A DNA stretch of 64,000 nt, taken from positions 1 through 64,000 of the forward strand of contig NZ_JADQTO010000031.1 of NCBI RefSeq assembly GCF_015704865.1. Direction: 5' to 3'. The stretch comes from Actinoplanes aureus (GTDB lineage: Bacteria; Actinomycetota; Actinomycetes; Mycobacteriales; Micromonosporaceae). Below the pieces are notes generated by a model. It saw only the letters and a list, made by a program, of their open reading frames with translations. It made no database searches and had not been told where the DNA came from. Positions 52,747 to 63,670 of this stretch are shown here, piece by piece. The stretch's first letter is position 1. Each line of letters opens with the position of its first letter. Position numbers and translations under genes: made by a program.

Positions 52747-55098
52747 TCACAGCGTGTAGCTCTTGCCGACCGCCACCATCTCGCTGCTGTGCGAGCCGAG
52801 GACGCCGACCCCGTCCGGGCGGGTCCGGAAGCCGGGCATCTCGGTGACGTTGTCGCTGGCGTCCATCACGCGGAACCGGACCGGCTGGGTGCCGCGTACG
52901 GTCAGATCCACCTCGACGCCGCCCTCCGGCGGTGCGTGGAAGACGAAGCCGAAGCCCCAGCCGCCACCGGCCGCGCCGGTCGTTTCGATCGGCCGCCCGC
53001 CGACCGTCGCCGCGGTCACCTCGGTCCCGTCGGCCACGTGCAGGGTGACGAACCGGGCCGTCCGTTGCGGTGCGAGCCGGAGTCGCAGCGTCCGGCCGTC
53101 ACCGGAACGGGTGTCCGCCACCAGAGTGAGATTCGGGGCGGGCAGGGTGGCCGCGGGCGCCGGCCCGCCGCGCAACGACTCGTCGCCGAAGGCCGGCAGC
53201 CACTCGGCGACCGTGGCCGGTTCCCCGGTGACGTACTGGGCGGTCCACTCCTGTGGATCAGCCTCCTCGCTGAGCCAGCGGGCGGTGCCGTTGTCCGCGT
53301 CGAGGGCGTACATGAGGTGGGTGAGTGACGGGTGCCGGGCGTCGAACCGGTCGACGACCAGGCCGGTCACGGTGCAGACCAGCACCGCGAGTGCCGCGGC
53401 CAGCGTGGGTACCGCGCCCCGCCGGCGGGCACGCAGCGCCTCCATCCCGCGGGCCCCGCCGGCCGCCGGGTGGATCAGGTCGACGACCGGTAGCAGTGCC
53501 AGAGCCAGCAGCACGGTGAGGAAGGCGCCGACGCCGGCCATCGGCATGCCCAGCGCCGGGAAGAGCATCCAGATCGTCGGCAGCAGGATCACGACCGGGA
53601 CCACGGCTCCGGCCGCGATCACGGCGACGGCGACGGTGTCCGGGACGTGGATCGCCACCAGGCCGGCGAGCGCGCCGGCCAGCGCGGGCAGGGTGGCCAG
53701 GTAGGCGCCGCCGGGAGTGAACCCGGCGAGGACGACACCGAGTACGGCGAGCCAGCCCAGCCCGGCGACGGCCAGAGCGGCCGGGCCGATCCGGCGGCGC
53801 AGCAGGGCGTACCAGGCGAGGACCAGGGCCGCGGTCAGGGCGATCACCGCGAGCCGGTACCACAGTGGACGGTACGGGTCGATCGGCATCCCGGCGTACT
53901 CCGGCCGGATCAGGGTGAGCAGGGCCCACAGCCCCTGCGCGGCGGCCGGAGCGACCACGATCGGGATTAGGGTGAGCCCGGCGGCCGCCAGCATCCGCCG
54001 CCCGGTGCCGCGGCCCTGCCGGCGGACCAGCCAGGCCAGCGCGGCGACCGCGACCAGGGCGAGTACGGCGAGCGGCCACACCATCGTCCCCGGATACCGG
54101 ACCAGCAACCCGGCGGCCGGGAAGTAGGTGGCGTCCCCGCCCTCGAGCGCGGTCAGATCGCGGCCACCCAGTTCCCGGGTGAGCGCCAGCGCGTTGTCGC
54201 CGTGGTGCTGGAGGCTGTCCCGGTCCATCGCCTCCGGCGTGTCGGTCGGCGCGTGGTAAACCGCCGCCCCGTCGATGTACGCCGAGTTCATCCCGGCGAA
54301 CCGGTCGGCGGCGAGGAACGGGGTGAAGTCGGTGTCGTTCGGCAGCAGCCGGTAGATCTCCACCGCGAACGACGTGCCGACCGGGTACGGCACCTGCCCG
54401 TACGCCTCGACCAGCCGGCCATTCCCGTCCGACGTCTCGAACATGATCGCCGGACCGCTGCTGCCGCGTGCCTCGAAGTTCAGCACCACCCCGCCGTCGC
54501 GGGCCAGCGGATGCTGATCGACGAACGCCTGGGCACCGCAGAGGCACGCCTCCTCGGCGTCGGTCAGCACCAGCACCACGTCGTTGCGGAGCTTCCCGCT
54601 CGAGGTCAGGGCACGCGCGGTCTCCAGGATGGTGGCCGTGCCGGCGCCGTCGTCGTTGCCGCCGGGACCGACCTGCGCGGAGTCGTAGTGCGCGACCAGG
54701 AAGACCCGCCCGGTGGAGGCGGTGCCGGGGATCAGCGTGACCACGTTGCGTACCCGGGCCAGCCCGGTCCCGCCCGCGCTCGACGACAGCCGGCCGCCCT
54801 GGATCGAGACGGTGTCCTGCACCTCCGGGGCGAGGCCCAGGCCGCGCAGCGTCTGCACCAGGTGGTCGCGGACCCGGTCGTTCGCCGCGCTGCCGGCCGG
54901 ATGCGGCGCGGAGGCGATGGCGCGTACCTGGGTGAAGGCGCGAGCCGCGCTGAACTCGTCCGCCGCAGCGGAGGCCGCCCGCTCGGCCGGCGGCAGGATC
55001 GCCCGCATCCCGGCGAGGCCGGCCAGGGCCAGTACGGCGAGGACGGAGGCCGCGGCGATCCCGCGGCGGGCCGGCCTGGTCAGGGCGTAGTCGCGCAT
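52747..55098 (-). CDS. M28-family metallopeptidase with multi-span membrane domain
   Basis: 783 residues from ATG 55098 (ATG 55107 is possible). One N-terminal membrane helix (IAAASVLAVLALAGLAGMRA) precedes an M28 peptidase domain with zinc ligands in place: His in FLVAHYDS, Asp in GGNDDGAGTATI, Glu-Glu in LTDAEEACLCGAQAF, an acidic residue in LNFEARG, and His in YHAPTDTPEAMD. About eight membrane helices follow (330-590), then a 190-residue soluble C-terminal domain. The order matches vacuolar-membrane-protease-like proteins of bacteria and fungi. The peptidase is likely extracytoplasmic and acts on peptides near the membrane. Confidence 0.88.
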   Translation of the reverse strand: MRDYALTRPARRGIAAASVLAVLALAGLAGMRAILPPAERAASAAADEFSAARAFTQVRAIASAPHPAGSAANDRVRDHLVQTLRGLGLAPEVQDTVSIQGGRLSSSAGGTGLARVRNVVTLIPGTASTGRVFLVAHYDSAQVGPGGNDDGAGTATILETARALTSSGKLRNDVVLVLTDAEEACLCGAQAFVDQHPLARDGGVVLNFEARGSSGPAIMFETSDGNGRLVEAYGQVPYPVGTSFAVEIYRLLPNDTDFTPFLAADRFAGMNSAYIDGAAVYHAPTDTPEAMDRDSLQHHGDNALALTRELGGRDLTALEGGDATYFPAAGLLVRYPGTMVWPLAVLALVAVAALAWLVRRQGRGTGRRMLAAAGLTLIPIVVAPAAAQGLWALLTLIRPEYAGMPIDPYRPLWYRLAVIALTAALVLAWYALLRRRIGPAALAVAGLGWLAVLGVVLAGFTPGGAYLATLPALAGALAGLVAIHVPDTVAVAVIAAGAVVPVVILLPTIWMLFPALGMPMAGVGAFLTVLLALALLPVVDLIHPAAGGARGMEALRARRRGAVPTLAAALAVLVCTVTGLVVDRFDARHPSLTHLMYALDADNGTARWLSEEADPQEWTAQYVTGEPATVAEWLPAFGDESLRGGPAPAATLPAPNLTLVADTRSGDGRTLRLRLAPQRTARFVTLHVADGTEVTAATVGGRPIETTGAAGGGWGFGFVFHAPPEGGVEVDLTVRGTQPVRFRVMDASDNVTEMPGFRTRPDGVGVLGSHSSEMVAVGKSYTL

Positions 55099-55172
55099 GG
55101 GTGACATCTAAGCGCCCGGCAGGCCCGGCGGGTACCCCGAAGATCATTTCCCGCGTGGCATAGCGTGGTCCG

Positions 55173-55529
55173 GTGACTTCCCCGCTCGATCCAGCCGCCG
55201 TCATCGCGGAGTTCATCGACGCGGTGTCCCCGTACAACCCCCACCCGGACGCCGCGCCCGTCGCCGTCGTCGGCGTGCGCACCGCGCTCGGCGAGGACGT
55301 CTTCACCATGAGTGATCATGTGATCCGGGCGATGTGTCGCGCGCTCGCCGCCTACCGGGATCCGGAGGACCGCGGGAACTGCGTGGAGTGTGGCGGGCGC
55401 CACCTCGACGAGAATCTGCACTGCCGGGACTGCGGCCGGCTGCACGGCATCCTCGGTCAGGTGATCGCCGAGCACGCCCGGCGGGTCGCCGCGGACAGCA
55501 CCGGCCAGGACGCGACGGATCCGAGATGA
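55173..55529 (+). CDS. Hypothetical protein with CxxC zinc ribbon
   Basis: 118 residues from GTG 55173. The N-terminal 75 residues are helical (AAVIAEFIDAVSPYNPHPD), followed by a zinc ribbon NCVECGGRHLDENLHCRDCG, then a helix and a polar tail. Cys-x-x-Cys pairs spaced like this usually hold structural zinc. The family is not recognised. Divergent from the M28 peptidase across 74 nt. It ends 91 nt before the phosphatase gene and may be read into that operon. Confidence 0.6.
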   Translation: MTSPLDPAAVIAEFIDAVSPYNPHPDAAPVAVVGVRTALGEDVFTMSDHVIRAMCRALAAYRDPEDRGNCVECGGRHLDENLHCRDCGRLHGILGQVIAEHARRVAADSTGQDATDPR

Positions 55530-55620
55530 GCGCAGGTCACGAGGTGATGACCAGAGTTGTGCGCCCGGGCCGAGTGGTACACGATTTGCGGGTCACCTAT
55601 GCGTCGAGTGGGGAATCGGA

Positions 55621-56813
55621 ATGACGGAGCGGTCGCTCGCGCCCCGCAGGTACGCGGCGAACCAGCTGGAGAGATTGCGGATCCTGCTCGTCGAGGACGA
55701 CGAGGGTGACGCCTTCCTGGTTCGAGAGTTGCTCAGCGAGGCGGAGGCACCGTTCGACCTGACCATCGCCAGCAGCCTCCGGGAGGCACAGAACCTGCTG
55801 GTCGGCGTCGAGTGCGTGCTCCTCGATCTGGGCCTGCCCGACGCCGAGGGCATCGACGGCCTGCGCAAGCTGCTCGCCGTCGCGGGCAGTGCCGCGGTCT
55901 GCGTGCTCACCGGGCGATCCGACGAACACCTCGGTGTCCAGGCGGTCGCCGAGGGCGCCCAGGACTATCTGGTCAAGGGCCAGGTCGACGGGGTGCTGCT
56001 GATCCGTTCGCTGCGCTACGCGGTGGAGCGCAAGCGGGCCGACGAGAACGCCCGGCTGCTGCGCGAGGTGGAGTTGCGGCAGGCCGAGTCGGCGCGCCTG
56101 GAACGGGGTCTGCTGCCGCAGCCGTTGATGCAGACCACCGAGGTCGCGGTCGAGCCGTTCTACCGCTCCGGCCGGGCGATGGGCCTGCTCGGCGGCGACT
56201 TCTACGACGTGGTGCAGGTCGGCGACGACCGGCTGCATGTGATCGTCGGCGACGTCTGCGGACACGGCGTGGACGAGGCGGCGCTCGGCGTCGAATTGCG
56301 AGTGGCCTGGCGTGCGCTGGTGCTGGCCGGTGTCCCCGAGGAGCAGGTGCTGCCCTCGCTGGAGCAGGTGCTGATGTCCGAACGCCGGGCCCGTGAGGTG
56401 TTCGCCACGGTGGCGGCGGCCAGCATCGATCTGCCGGGGAACCGCGCGACCGTACGCCTTGCGGGTCATCCACCGCCCGTCGTGCTCTCCGGTGGGCGGG
56501 TGGCACCGGTCGCCGCGCGTACCGGCATCGTCCTCGGGGTACGACCTACTCCCACGCCCGCGACGGAGTTGGAGTTCACCGGTCATGACTGGTCCCTGCT
56601 GATGTACACCGACGGACTGATCGAGGGCCACACCGGCGTCGGCAACGAGCGGCTCGACGTGGACGGGCTCTGCAAGCTGCTGGACGAGCCGGCCGCCCGT
56701 GACGTGGCGATACCGGCCCTGCCCGCGTGGCTGGTGAACCGCGCCGACCAGGACAACGGCGGCCCGCTCACCGACGACGTGGCGATGCTGCTGATCTCCC
56801 GGGGTGGTGGCCG

Positions 56814-56817
<4 letters not shown>
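55621..56817 (+). CDS. Receiver-PP2C (SpoIIE-type) phosphatase
   Basis: 398 residues. The receiver domain (about 18-135) has RILLVEDDEGDAFLV, the phospho-acceptor in CVLLDLGLPDAEGIDGL, VLTGRSD and YLVKGQVDG. A coiled-coil linker (KRADENARLLREVELRQAES) leads to the PP2C/SpoIIE domain with LGGDFYDVV, VGDVCGHGVDEAALG, ATVAAASID, AGHPPPVV, MYTDGLIEG and TDDVAMLLI. It would dephosphorylate a serine or threonine on a partner, in this class often an anti-sigma-factor antagonist, when its receiver is phosphorylated. The stop overlaps the GTG start of the histidine kinase, which likely feeds it phosphate. Confidence 0.92.
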
Positions 56818-58401
<1,584 letters not shown>

Positions 58402-58412
<11 letters not shown>

Positions 58413-58854
58413 CCGGGAGAGTGGCACGCCGATCGAGGTGCTGCTGGTGGAGGACGACCCCGGCGACGTCCTGATGACTCAGGAGGCGTTCGAGGAGCAC
58501 AAGGTGCGCAACCGGCTCACCGTGGTCTCCGACGGCGCGGAGGCGCTCTCCTACCTGCGCCGCGAGGGCCAGTTCACGAACGCGGTCCGCCCCGACCTGA
58601 TCCTGCTCGACCTGAACCTGCCGAAGCGGGACGGCCGGGAGGTGCTCGAGGAGATCAAGAAGGACGACGAGCTGGGCCGGATCCCGGTCGTGGTGCTCAC
58701 CACCTCCTCGGCCGACGAGGACATCCTGCGCAGCTACCAGTTGCACGCGAACGCGTACGTGACCAAGCCGGTGGACTTCGAGCGCTTCATCGCCGTCATC
58801 CGCCAGATCGACGAGTTCTTCGTCAGCGTCGTGAAGTTGCCGCCGCGTGCTTGA
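58402..58854 (+). CDS. Stand-alone receiver protein (Rcp1-like)
   Basis: 150 residues from ATG 58402, overlapping the kinase stop by 11 nt, with GGTGGGA just upstream. A single receiver domain and nothing more: [20 protein letters not shown], the phospho-acceptor in [31 protein letters not shown] and [12 protein letters not shown]. The 'DDPGD' and 'TKPVD' words are those of receivers paired with phytochrome-type kinases. It passes phosphate onward or acts by binding; no DNA-binding domain is present. Its end overlaps the inositol monophosphatase start by eight bases. Confidence 0.92.
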
Positions 58855-59668
58855 TCAGGTCGCCGAGCTCGTCCGCGAGGTAGCACACACCGTCGTCCTG
58901 CCCCGCTTCCGGCGGCTGGCCGACGACGAGGTGAGCCAGAAGGCGCCCGGTGACCTGGTCACCATCGCCGATCAGGAGTCGGAGCGGGCGCTGACCCGCG
59001 GCCTCACCGCGCTGCTGCCCGGCTCCGTGGTGGTCGGCGAGGAGGCGGTCGCGGCCGACCCGGCCGTGCGTGACCGGATCGGCGCCGGCGGGGCGGTCTG
59101 GATCGTGGACCCGGTCGACGGCACCAACAACTTCGCCGCCGGCCGGACACCGTTCTGCGTGATGGTCGCCCTGGTCAATGACGGTGAGACGACGGCGGCG
59201 TGGATTCTCGACGTGGTCGGGGACCATCTGACGGTGGCCGAGGCGGGCTCCGGCGCGTACCGCGATGGGGTCCGCGTCAAGACCCGGACCGACGACCCGG
59301 GTGCCGCGTCGCTGCACGGCGTCGTCTCGCACAAGTACCTTCCGGAGGACCTGCGGCAGCAGGTCCGTGCGAACGCCGCCGGCCTGGGCGGTCATACCGC
59401 CGGGCGGCACTGCGCCGGGTACGAGTACCCGGCGATCGCCACCGACGAGCAGCAGTTCGGGATGTTCTGGCGGATCCTGCCGTGGGATCACACCCCCGGC
59501 TCGCTCATCGTCCGCGAGGCCGGCGGTGTGGTGCGCCATCTCGACGGCACCGAGTACCGCCCGGTCAATCACCAGCGGGGCCTGCTCGTGGCGGCGAACG
59601 CGGAGATCTGGGACACGGTTCACGGCACGCTGTTCCCGGACGGTTCGCCGGACGTCGATCCCACCTAG
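58847..59668 (+). CDS. Inositol monophosphatase family protein
   Basis: 273 residues from GTG 58847, which overlaps the receiver gene by eight bases. It has the family's metal-site motifs: [12 protein letters not shown] (Asp), VVGEEAV (Glu), [20 protein letters not shown] (the DPxDGTxNF site) and [18 protein letters not shown] (Asp of the WD site). It hydrolyses a sugar or inositol phosphate, and a histidinol-phosphate role is also possible for this family. Translational overlap with the receiver gene places it in the signalling operon, although a functional link is not obvious. Confidence 0.9.
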   Translation: MLDQVAELVREVAHTVVLPRFRRLADDEVSQKAPGDLVTIADQESERALTRGLTALLPGSVVVGEEAVAADPAVRDRIGAGGAVWIVDPVDGTNNFAAGRTPFCVMVALVNDGETTAAWILDVVGDHLTVAEAGSGAYRDGVRVKTRTDDPGAASLHGVVSHKYLPEDLRQQVRANAAGLGGHTAGRHCAGYEYPAIATDEQQFGMFWRILPWDHTPGSLIVREAGGVVRHLDGTEYRPVNHQRGLLVAANAEIWDTVHGTLFPDGSPDVDPT

Positions 59669-59677
59669 GGTGCGAGC

Positions 59678-60451
59678 ATGAGCGCGTACCTTGATGATCT
59701 TTTCGGGTTGGGCGGGCGCACCGCCGTGGTGACCGGCGGCAGCTCCGGGATCGGCCGTGCGATGGCGATCGCGCTCGGCCGCGCCGGAGCGCGGATCGTG
59801 GTGGTGGCCCGGCGCGAAGCGCCGATGGCCGAGGTGGTGGCCGAGCTGCGCGATCACGGCGCCGAGGCGGACGCGATCTCCGCGGACCTCGCCGATCGCA
59901 CGGCCGTCAAGGCCGTCGCCACGAAGATCATTGAGGGGTACGGGGAACCCGACATCCTGGTCAACTCGGCGGCGGTCAACCTGCGCCCGCCGCTCGACGA
60001 GCTCACCGACGACGACTGGGATCTGACGCTGGCCGCCAACCTCACCGCGCCGTTCCTGCTCGGGCAGGCGTTCGGGCCGGCCATGGCACGCCGGGGCTGG
60101 GGCCGGATCATCAACGTGGTCTCGCAGCAGGCGTTCCGGGCGTACGGGAACAGCGGCGCCTACGGAGCGGCGAAGGCCGGTCTGGTCGGGCTGACCCGCT
60201 CGCAGGCCGAGGCGTGGTCGCGGCACGGCGTCTGCTGCAACGCGGTCGCGCCCGGTGTGGTGCACACGCCGCTGACCGAGCCGGTCTTCGGCGATCCCAC
60301 GAAAGTGGCCGCGCACGCGGCCCGGACGATGATCGGCCGCAACGGTTTGCCGACCGATTTCGCCGGTTGTGCGGTGTTCCTGGCGAGTGCTGCTGGGCAG
60401 GCGGTAACCGGCCAGACACTCTTCGTCGACGGCGGCTATTCGGCCACCTGA
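59678..60451 (+). CDS. Short-chain dehydrogenase/reductase
   Basis: 257 residues. Classical SDR: the cofactor-binding TGGSSGIGRAMAIALGRAGA, NSAA at about 89 (the NNAG equivalent), the catalytic Ser in INVVSQQAFRAYG, and YGAAKAGLVGLTRS with the Tyr-x-x-x-Lys pair. The PG motif VAPGVVHTPL and the C-terminal GQTLFVDGGYSAT fit the family. It reduces or oxidises a carbonyl or alcohol with NAD(P); the substrate is unknown. It starts 9 nt after the inositol monophosphatase stop and is probably in the same transcript. Confidence 0.92.
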   Translation: MSAYLDDLFGLGGRTAVVTGGSSGIGRAMAIALGRAGARIVVVARREAPMAEVVAELRDHGAEADAISADLADRTAVKAVATKIIEGYGEPDILVNSAAVNLRPPLDELTDDDWDLTLAANLTAPFLLGQAFGPAMARRGWGRIINVVSQQAFRAYGNSGAYGAAKAGLVGLTRSQAEAWSRHGVCCNAVAPGVVHTPLTEPVFGDPTKVAAHAARTMIGRNGLPTDFAGCAVFLASAAGQAVTGQTLFVDGGYSAT

Positions 60452-60514
60452 GCGATCTCCCTTTCACCAGGTCCGGCACGGTAAAGTACCGGCGCTTAGG
60501 ACTTGGAGGTATTC

Positions 60515-61522
60515 GTGGCGGCCACTTTTCCGCGCCGGTGCACCGCCCTGCTGGCTCTTCTCGTGGTCACCGTTTCGGTGCTCCTCGGCGTGCCCGCCTC
60601 GGCGGCGCCGGCCGATCCCGAGGGCGGTACGAAAAAGCTCCGCACCGCGCTGGAGACCGCGGCCAAGGGCTACGACCAGGCGAAGAACAAACTGGCCGCC
60701 TCCAAGAGTCGTCAGAAGCAGCTGGCGGCCACGCTCAAGCAGTCCGAGGCGAACGCCGCGCTGCTGACCAAGCGGGTCAACGCGGTGGCGAACCGGTCGT
60801 ACCAGCTGGGCCGGATCAGCACCGTGACGCTGCTGCTGAACAGCGCCTCGCCGGACGACTTCATCGAGAAGGTGCAGAGCCTCGACGTGCTCGCCCAGGT
60901 CGACGGCAGCACCCTCGCCGCCTACCAGGCCGACATCGACACCGCCAAGCAGGCCCAGCTCGCGCTGACCGCCGAGATCGCCGAGCAGAAGCGGCAGGTC
61001 AACGTGATGGCCCGGAAGAAGCGGGAGGCCGAGCTCGCCCTGGCCGAGGTCGGTGGCGGTGCGGCCGGCGGCTTCGTCTCGGCGAACTCCCCGGCGGCCA
61101 AGCCGGCGCCACGCAACTCTGACGGGTCGTGGCCGAAGGAGTCCTGCACGGTGAAGGACCCGACCTCTGGCGGGTGCATCACGCCGCGCACGCTGCACGC
61201 GTACCAGGAGGCGAAGAGCGACGGGTTCAAGCGCTACACGGTGTGCTGGAGCGAGCGGTCGTCCGGGGAGCACCCGAAGGGCCGGGCATGCGACTTCTCG
61301 TCGGCGGTCGGCACGTTCAAGAACGCGGCGGCGACCGGAGACGACAAGTCCTACGGTGATGGGCTTGCCGCCTACTTCGTGAAGAACGCGGACAAGCTCG
61401 GCGTGATGTATGTGATCTGGTACCGGCAGATCTGGATGCCGAGCACCGGCTGGCGGGCGTACAGCGCGAGCGGTGGACCGGCGGCGGTGCACACCAACCA
61501 CGTACACCTCTCGATGCTCTGA
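60515..61522 (+). CDS. Secreted coiled-coil protein with VanY-like (ARB-07466 type) peptidase domain
   Basis: 335 residues from GTG 60515, which has GGAGG five bases upstream; the TTG at 60503 is the alternative. Signal peptide at about 1-32 (LLALLVVTVSVLLGVPASA). A coiled-coil region follows (about 40-175, for example KNKLAASKSRQKQLAATLKQ), like the NlpC/P60 and M23 cell-wall enzymes with a regulatory coil. The C-terminal domain has EHPKGRACDFSS and HTNHVHLSM, which give His, Asp and His in the order of the zinc ligands of D-Ala-D-Ala peptidase-like folds. It would act on peptidoglycan during growth or division. Followed by a hairpin. Confidence 0.85.
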   Translation: MAATFPRRCTALLALLVVTVSVLLGVPASAAPADPEGGTKKLRTALETAAKGYDQAKNKLAASKSRQKQLAATLKQSEANAALLTKRVNAVANRSYQLGRISTVTLLLNSASPDDFIEKVQSLDVLAQVDGSTLAAYQADIDTAKQAQLALTAEIAEQKRQVNVMARKKREAELALAEVGGGAAGGFVSANSPAAKPAPRNSDGSWPKESCTVKDPTSGGCITPRTLHAYQEAKSDGFKRYTVCWSERSSGEHPKGRACDFSSAVGTFKNAAATGDDKSYGDGLAAYFVKNADKLGVMYVIWYRQIWMPSTGWRAYSASGGPAAVHTNHVHLSML

Positions 61523-61524
61523 AC

Positions 61525-61546
61525 CCGGCCGGCTTTCGCCGGCCGG
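61525..61546 (+). terminator. Hairpin terminator
   Basis: A nine-base perfect stem (CCGGCCGGC with GCCGGCCGG) and TTTC loop starting three bases after the peptidase stop. It lacks a strong U-tract, so read-through into the deaminase gene is possible. Confidence 0.6.
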
Positions 61547-61568
61547 CTCCGGGATAGCGTTTCCGGTC

Positions 61569-62006
61569 ATGGACGACCAGCGGTGGATGCGACGCGCCGT
61601 CGAACTGACGCACCTCTGCCCCCGCTCGGAGACCGCCTTCGCCGTCGGAGCGGTGATCGTCTCCTCGGGTGTGGAGATCGCCTCCGGATATTCGCGGGAC
61701 ACCGACCCGTATGTGCACGCCGAGGAGTCGGCCCTGCTCAGGGCCGCCGGCGACGCCCGGCTGCGGGAAGCGACGCTCTACAGCACGCTGGAGCCCTGCT
61801 CCAAGCGGGGCAGCCGGCCGCACGCCACCTGCGTGAGCCTGATCATCGCGGCCGGCATCCCGCGCGTGGTGATCGCCTGGCGGGAGCCGGACATCTTCGT
61901 CACCTGCGAGGGGATCGCCCTGCTGACCGCCGCCGGCGTCGAAGTCGTCGAACTGCCGGAGTTCGCCGGGCCGGCCATGGAGGCGAACGCGCACCTGATC
62001 GGCTGA
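61569..62006 (+). CDS. RibD-like / CMP-dCMP deaminase domain protein
   Basis: 145 residues from ATG 61569. Zinc-dependent deaminase: HAEESALLRAAG holds the first zinc ligand His and catalytic Glu, and TLEPCSKRGSRPHATC holds the cysteine ligands. The wide spacing between the two cysteines is like that of RibD deaminase domains rather than the PCxxC of cytidine deaminases. A LIIAAGIPRVVIAWREPD strand follows. It removes an amino group from a pyrimidine-type substrate, perhaps in riboflavin synthesis, but no reductase domain follows. It lies 50 nt before the spermidine-synthase fusion. Confidence 0.85.
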   Translation: MDDQRWMRRAVELTHLCPRSETAFAVGAVIVSSGVEIASGYSRDTDPYVHAEESALLRAAGDARLREATLYSTLEPCSKRGSRPHATCVSLIIAAGIPRVVIAWREPDIFVTCEGIALLTAAGVEVVELPEFAGPAMEANAHLIG

Positions 62007-62056
62007 GCGGCCTGCCGATCCCGGCCCGGTGCCGGGGCGCCGGTAGCATCCCGGCG

Positions 62057-63565
62057 ATGGAAACACCGCCGCGTGCCCTCCCCTCGGCCCTCGCGACCGC
62101 CCTGGCGTTCGGAGCCAGCGGGGCTGTCCTGGTTCTGGAGATCGTGGCGTTGCGCCTGGTCGGTCCGTACGTCGGGGTGACTCTTCAGGTGAGCAGCTCG
62201 GTGATCGGCGTGTCCCTGGCGGCGATCGCGTACGGCGCGTGGATCGGCGGGCGCCTCGCCGACCGGTACGACCCGCGCGGGCTGCTCGCCCCGGCCCTGA
62301 TCCTCGGCGCCATCGGGACGGCCGTCACGCTCCCGCTCGTGCGGTGGGGCGGGGAACTGCTGCGTGGTGGGGCCGCCCCGGCCGTACTGCTGCTCGCCGC
62401 GCTGGCCGTCTTCCTCCCGGCGCTCGTGCTCTCCACCGTCGCGCCGATGGTGGTCAAGCTCCAGCTCGGCGACCTGCGCAAGGCCGGCACCGTGGTGGGC
62501 CGGCTGTCCAGCATCGGCACCCTCGGCGCGATCACCGCGACCCTGGTGACCGGGTTCGTCTTCGTCGCGGCGATGCCGAGCAGCGTGATCATCCTGAGTC
62601 TGGCGGTGCTGCTGGCGATCAGCGGGCTGCTACTCGGGTGGTGGCTGCGCCGCGACGGTAACCGGCCTGATGTTCCCGGGTCGCCCAAGACCCGGGCGGT
62701 CCTGGCCGCGGTGGGACTGGTCGGTGCCGGGCTGGGCGCGACGGCACCGACTCCCTGTGACGTGGAGACGGCGTACCACTGCGCCCAGGTCGTCGCGGAC
62801 ACCGACCGGCCCGCCGGGCGCACGCTGATGCTCAACTCGGCGCGGCATTCGTACGTCGACCTGGACGACCCGCTGTACCTGGAATTCGAGTACGTGCAGT
62901 GGATCGCCGCGGTGGCCGACGTGCTCCGCCCCGCCGCCGCGCCGATCGACGCGCTGCACCTGGGTGGCGGCGGCTTCACCGTGCCGAACTATCTACGGGC
63001 CACCCGGCCGGGCAGCAACCAGTTCGTCCTCGAACTCGACGGCGGCCTGGTCGACCTCGACCGGGACAAACTGGGCCTGACCACCGGTGCCGACCTGCGG
63101 GTCGAGGTGGGTGACGCACGGGTCGGCCTGGCCGACCGGCCGGACGCGAGCTACGACCTGGTGGTGGGCGACGCGTTCGGGCATCTGGTGGTGCCCTGGC
63201 ATCTGGCCACCCGGGAGATGGCCGCAGACGTGGCCCGGGTGCTACGGCCGACCGGCGTGTACGCCCAGAACGTGATCGACTACCCGCCCAACCGGTTCAT
63301 CCGCGCCGAGGTGGCGACGGTGGCCGCGGCGTTCCCGCACGTCGCCCTGATCGCCCCACCGGACGCGATAGCCGGCGAGACCGGTGCGAACTTCGTCATC
63401 GTCGCCTCGCACTCACCGTTGCCGCTGGACGCCGTCCGTTCCGCGCTCACCCGTGTCAGGACTCCGGTCACCCTGCTGGCCGGCCCCGAACTGACCGATT
63501 TCGTGGGCGATTCCCGGGTCCTGACCGACGACTACGCCCCGGTCGACCAGCTCCTCGCCGGCTGA
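62057..63565 (+). CDS. Fused MFS/spermidine synthase
   Basis: 502 residues from ATG 62057. The first 210 residues carry about six to seven membrane helices: ASGAVLVLEIVALRLVGPYV, VIGVSLAAIAYGAWIGGRLA with the GGRLADR loop, and others. The last 270 residues are a spermidine-synthase-like methyltransferase fold: LHLGGGGFTVPNYLRA (nucleotide-binding glycines), FVLELDGGLVDLDRDKLGL, VEVGDARVGLADRP and YDLVVGDAFGHLVVPWHL. Proteins of this fusion are common in actinomycetes, and their substrate is not established; aminopropyl transfer cannot be assumed. A long artefactual frame extends upstream. Confidence 0.88.
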   Translation: METPPRALPSALATALAFGASGAVLVLEIVALRLVGPYVGVTLQVSSSVIGVSLAAIAYGAWIGGRLADRYDPRGLLAPALILGAIGTAVTLPLVRWGGELLRGGAAPAVLLLAALAVFLPALVLSTVAPMVVKLQLGDLRKAGTVVGRLSSIGTLGAITATLVTGFVFVAAMPSSVIILSLAVLLAISGLLLGWWLRRDGNRPDVPGSPKTRAVLAAVGLVGAGLGATAPTPCDVETAYHCAQVVADTDRPAGRTLMLNSARHSYVDLDDPLYLEFEYVQWIAAVADVLRPAAAPIDALHLGGGGFTVPNYLRATRPGSNQFVLELDGGLVDLDRDKLGLTTGADLRVEVGDARVGLADRPDASYDLVVGDAFGHLVVPWHLATREMAADVARVLRPTGVYAQNVIDYPPNRFIRAEVATVAAAFPHVALIAPPDAIAGETGANFVIVASHSPLPLDAVRSALTRVRTPVTLLAGPELTDFVGDSRVLTDDYAPVDQLLAG

Positions 63566-63670
63566 CCCTCGTTCCGCCGCCGCCTCGGCAAGTCGTCGTG
63601 GCTCGAGGGTTTAGCCGCGGGTTTTCGAGTGCGGCACCGGACGGCGATCCGCTCGGGCGAGAATCGGCGC

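Noticed and set aside
58823-60316. 497-codon minus-strand frame over the inositol monophosphatase and SDR genes
   Set aside because: Opposite frame of two well-supported genes; its text has no family pattern.
60452-60514. c-di-AMP (ydaO-type) riboswitch before the cell-wall peptidase gene
   Set aside because: Only about 60 nt separate it from the SDR gene, too short for that riboswitch, and its conserved words were not seen.
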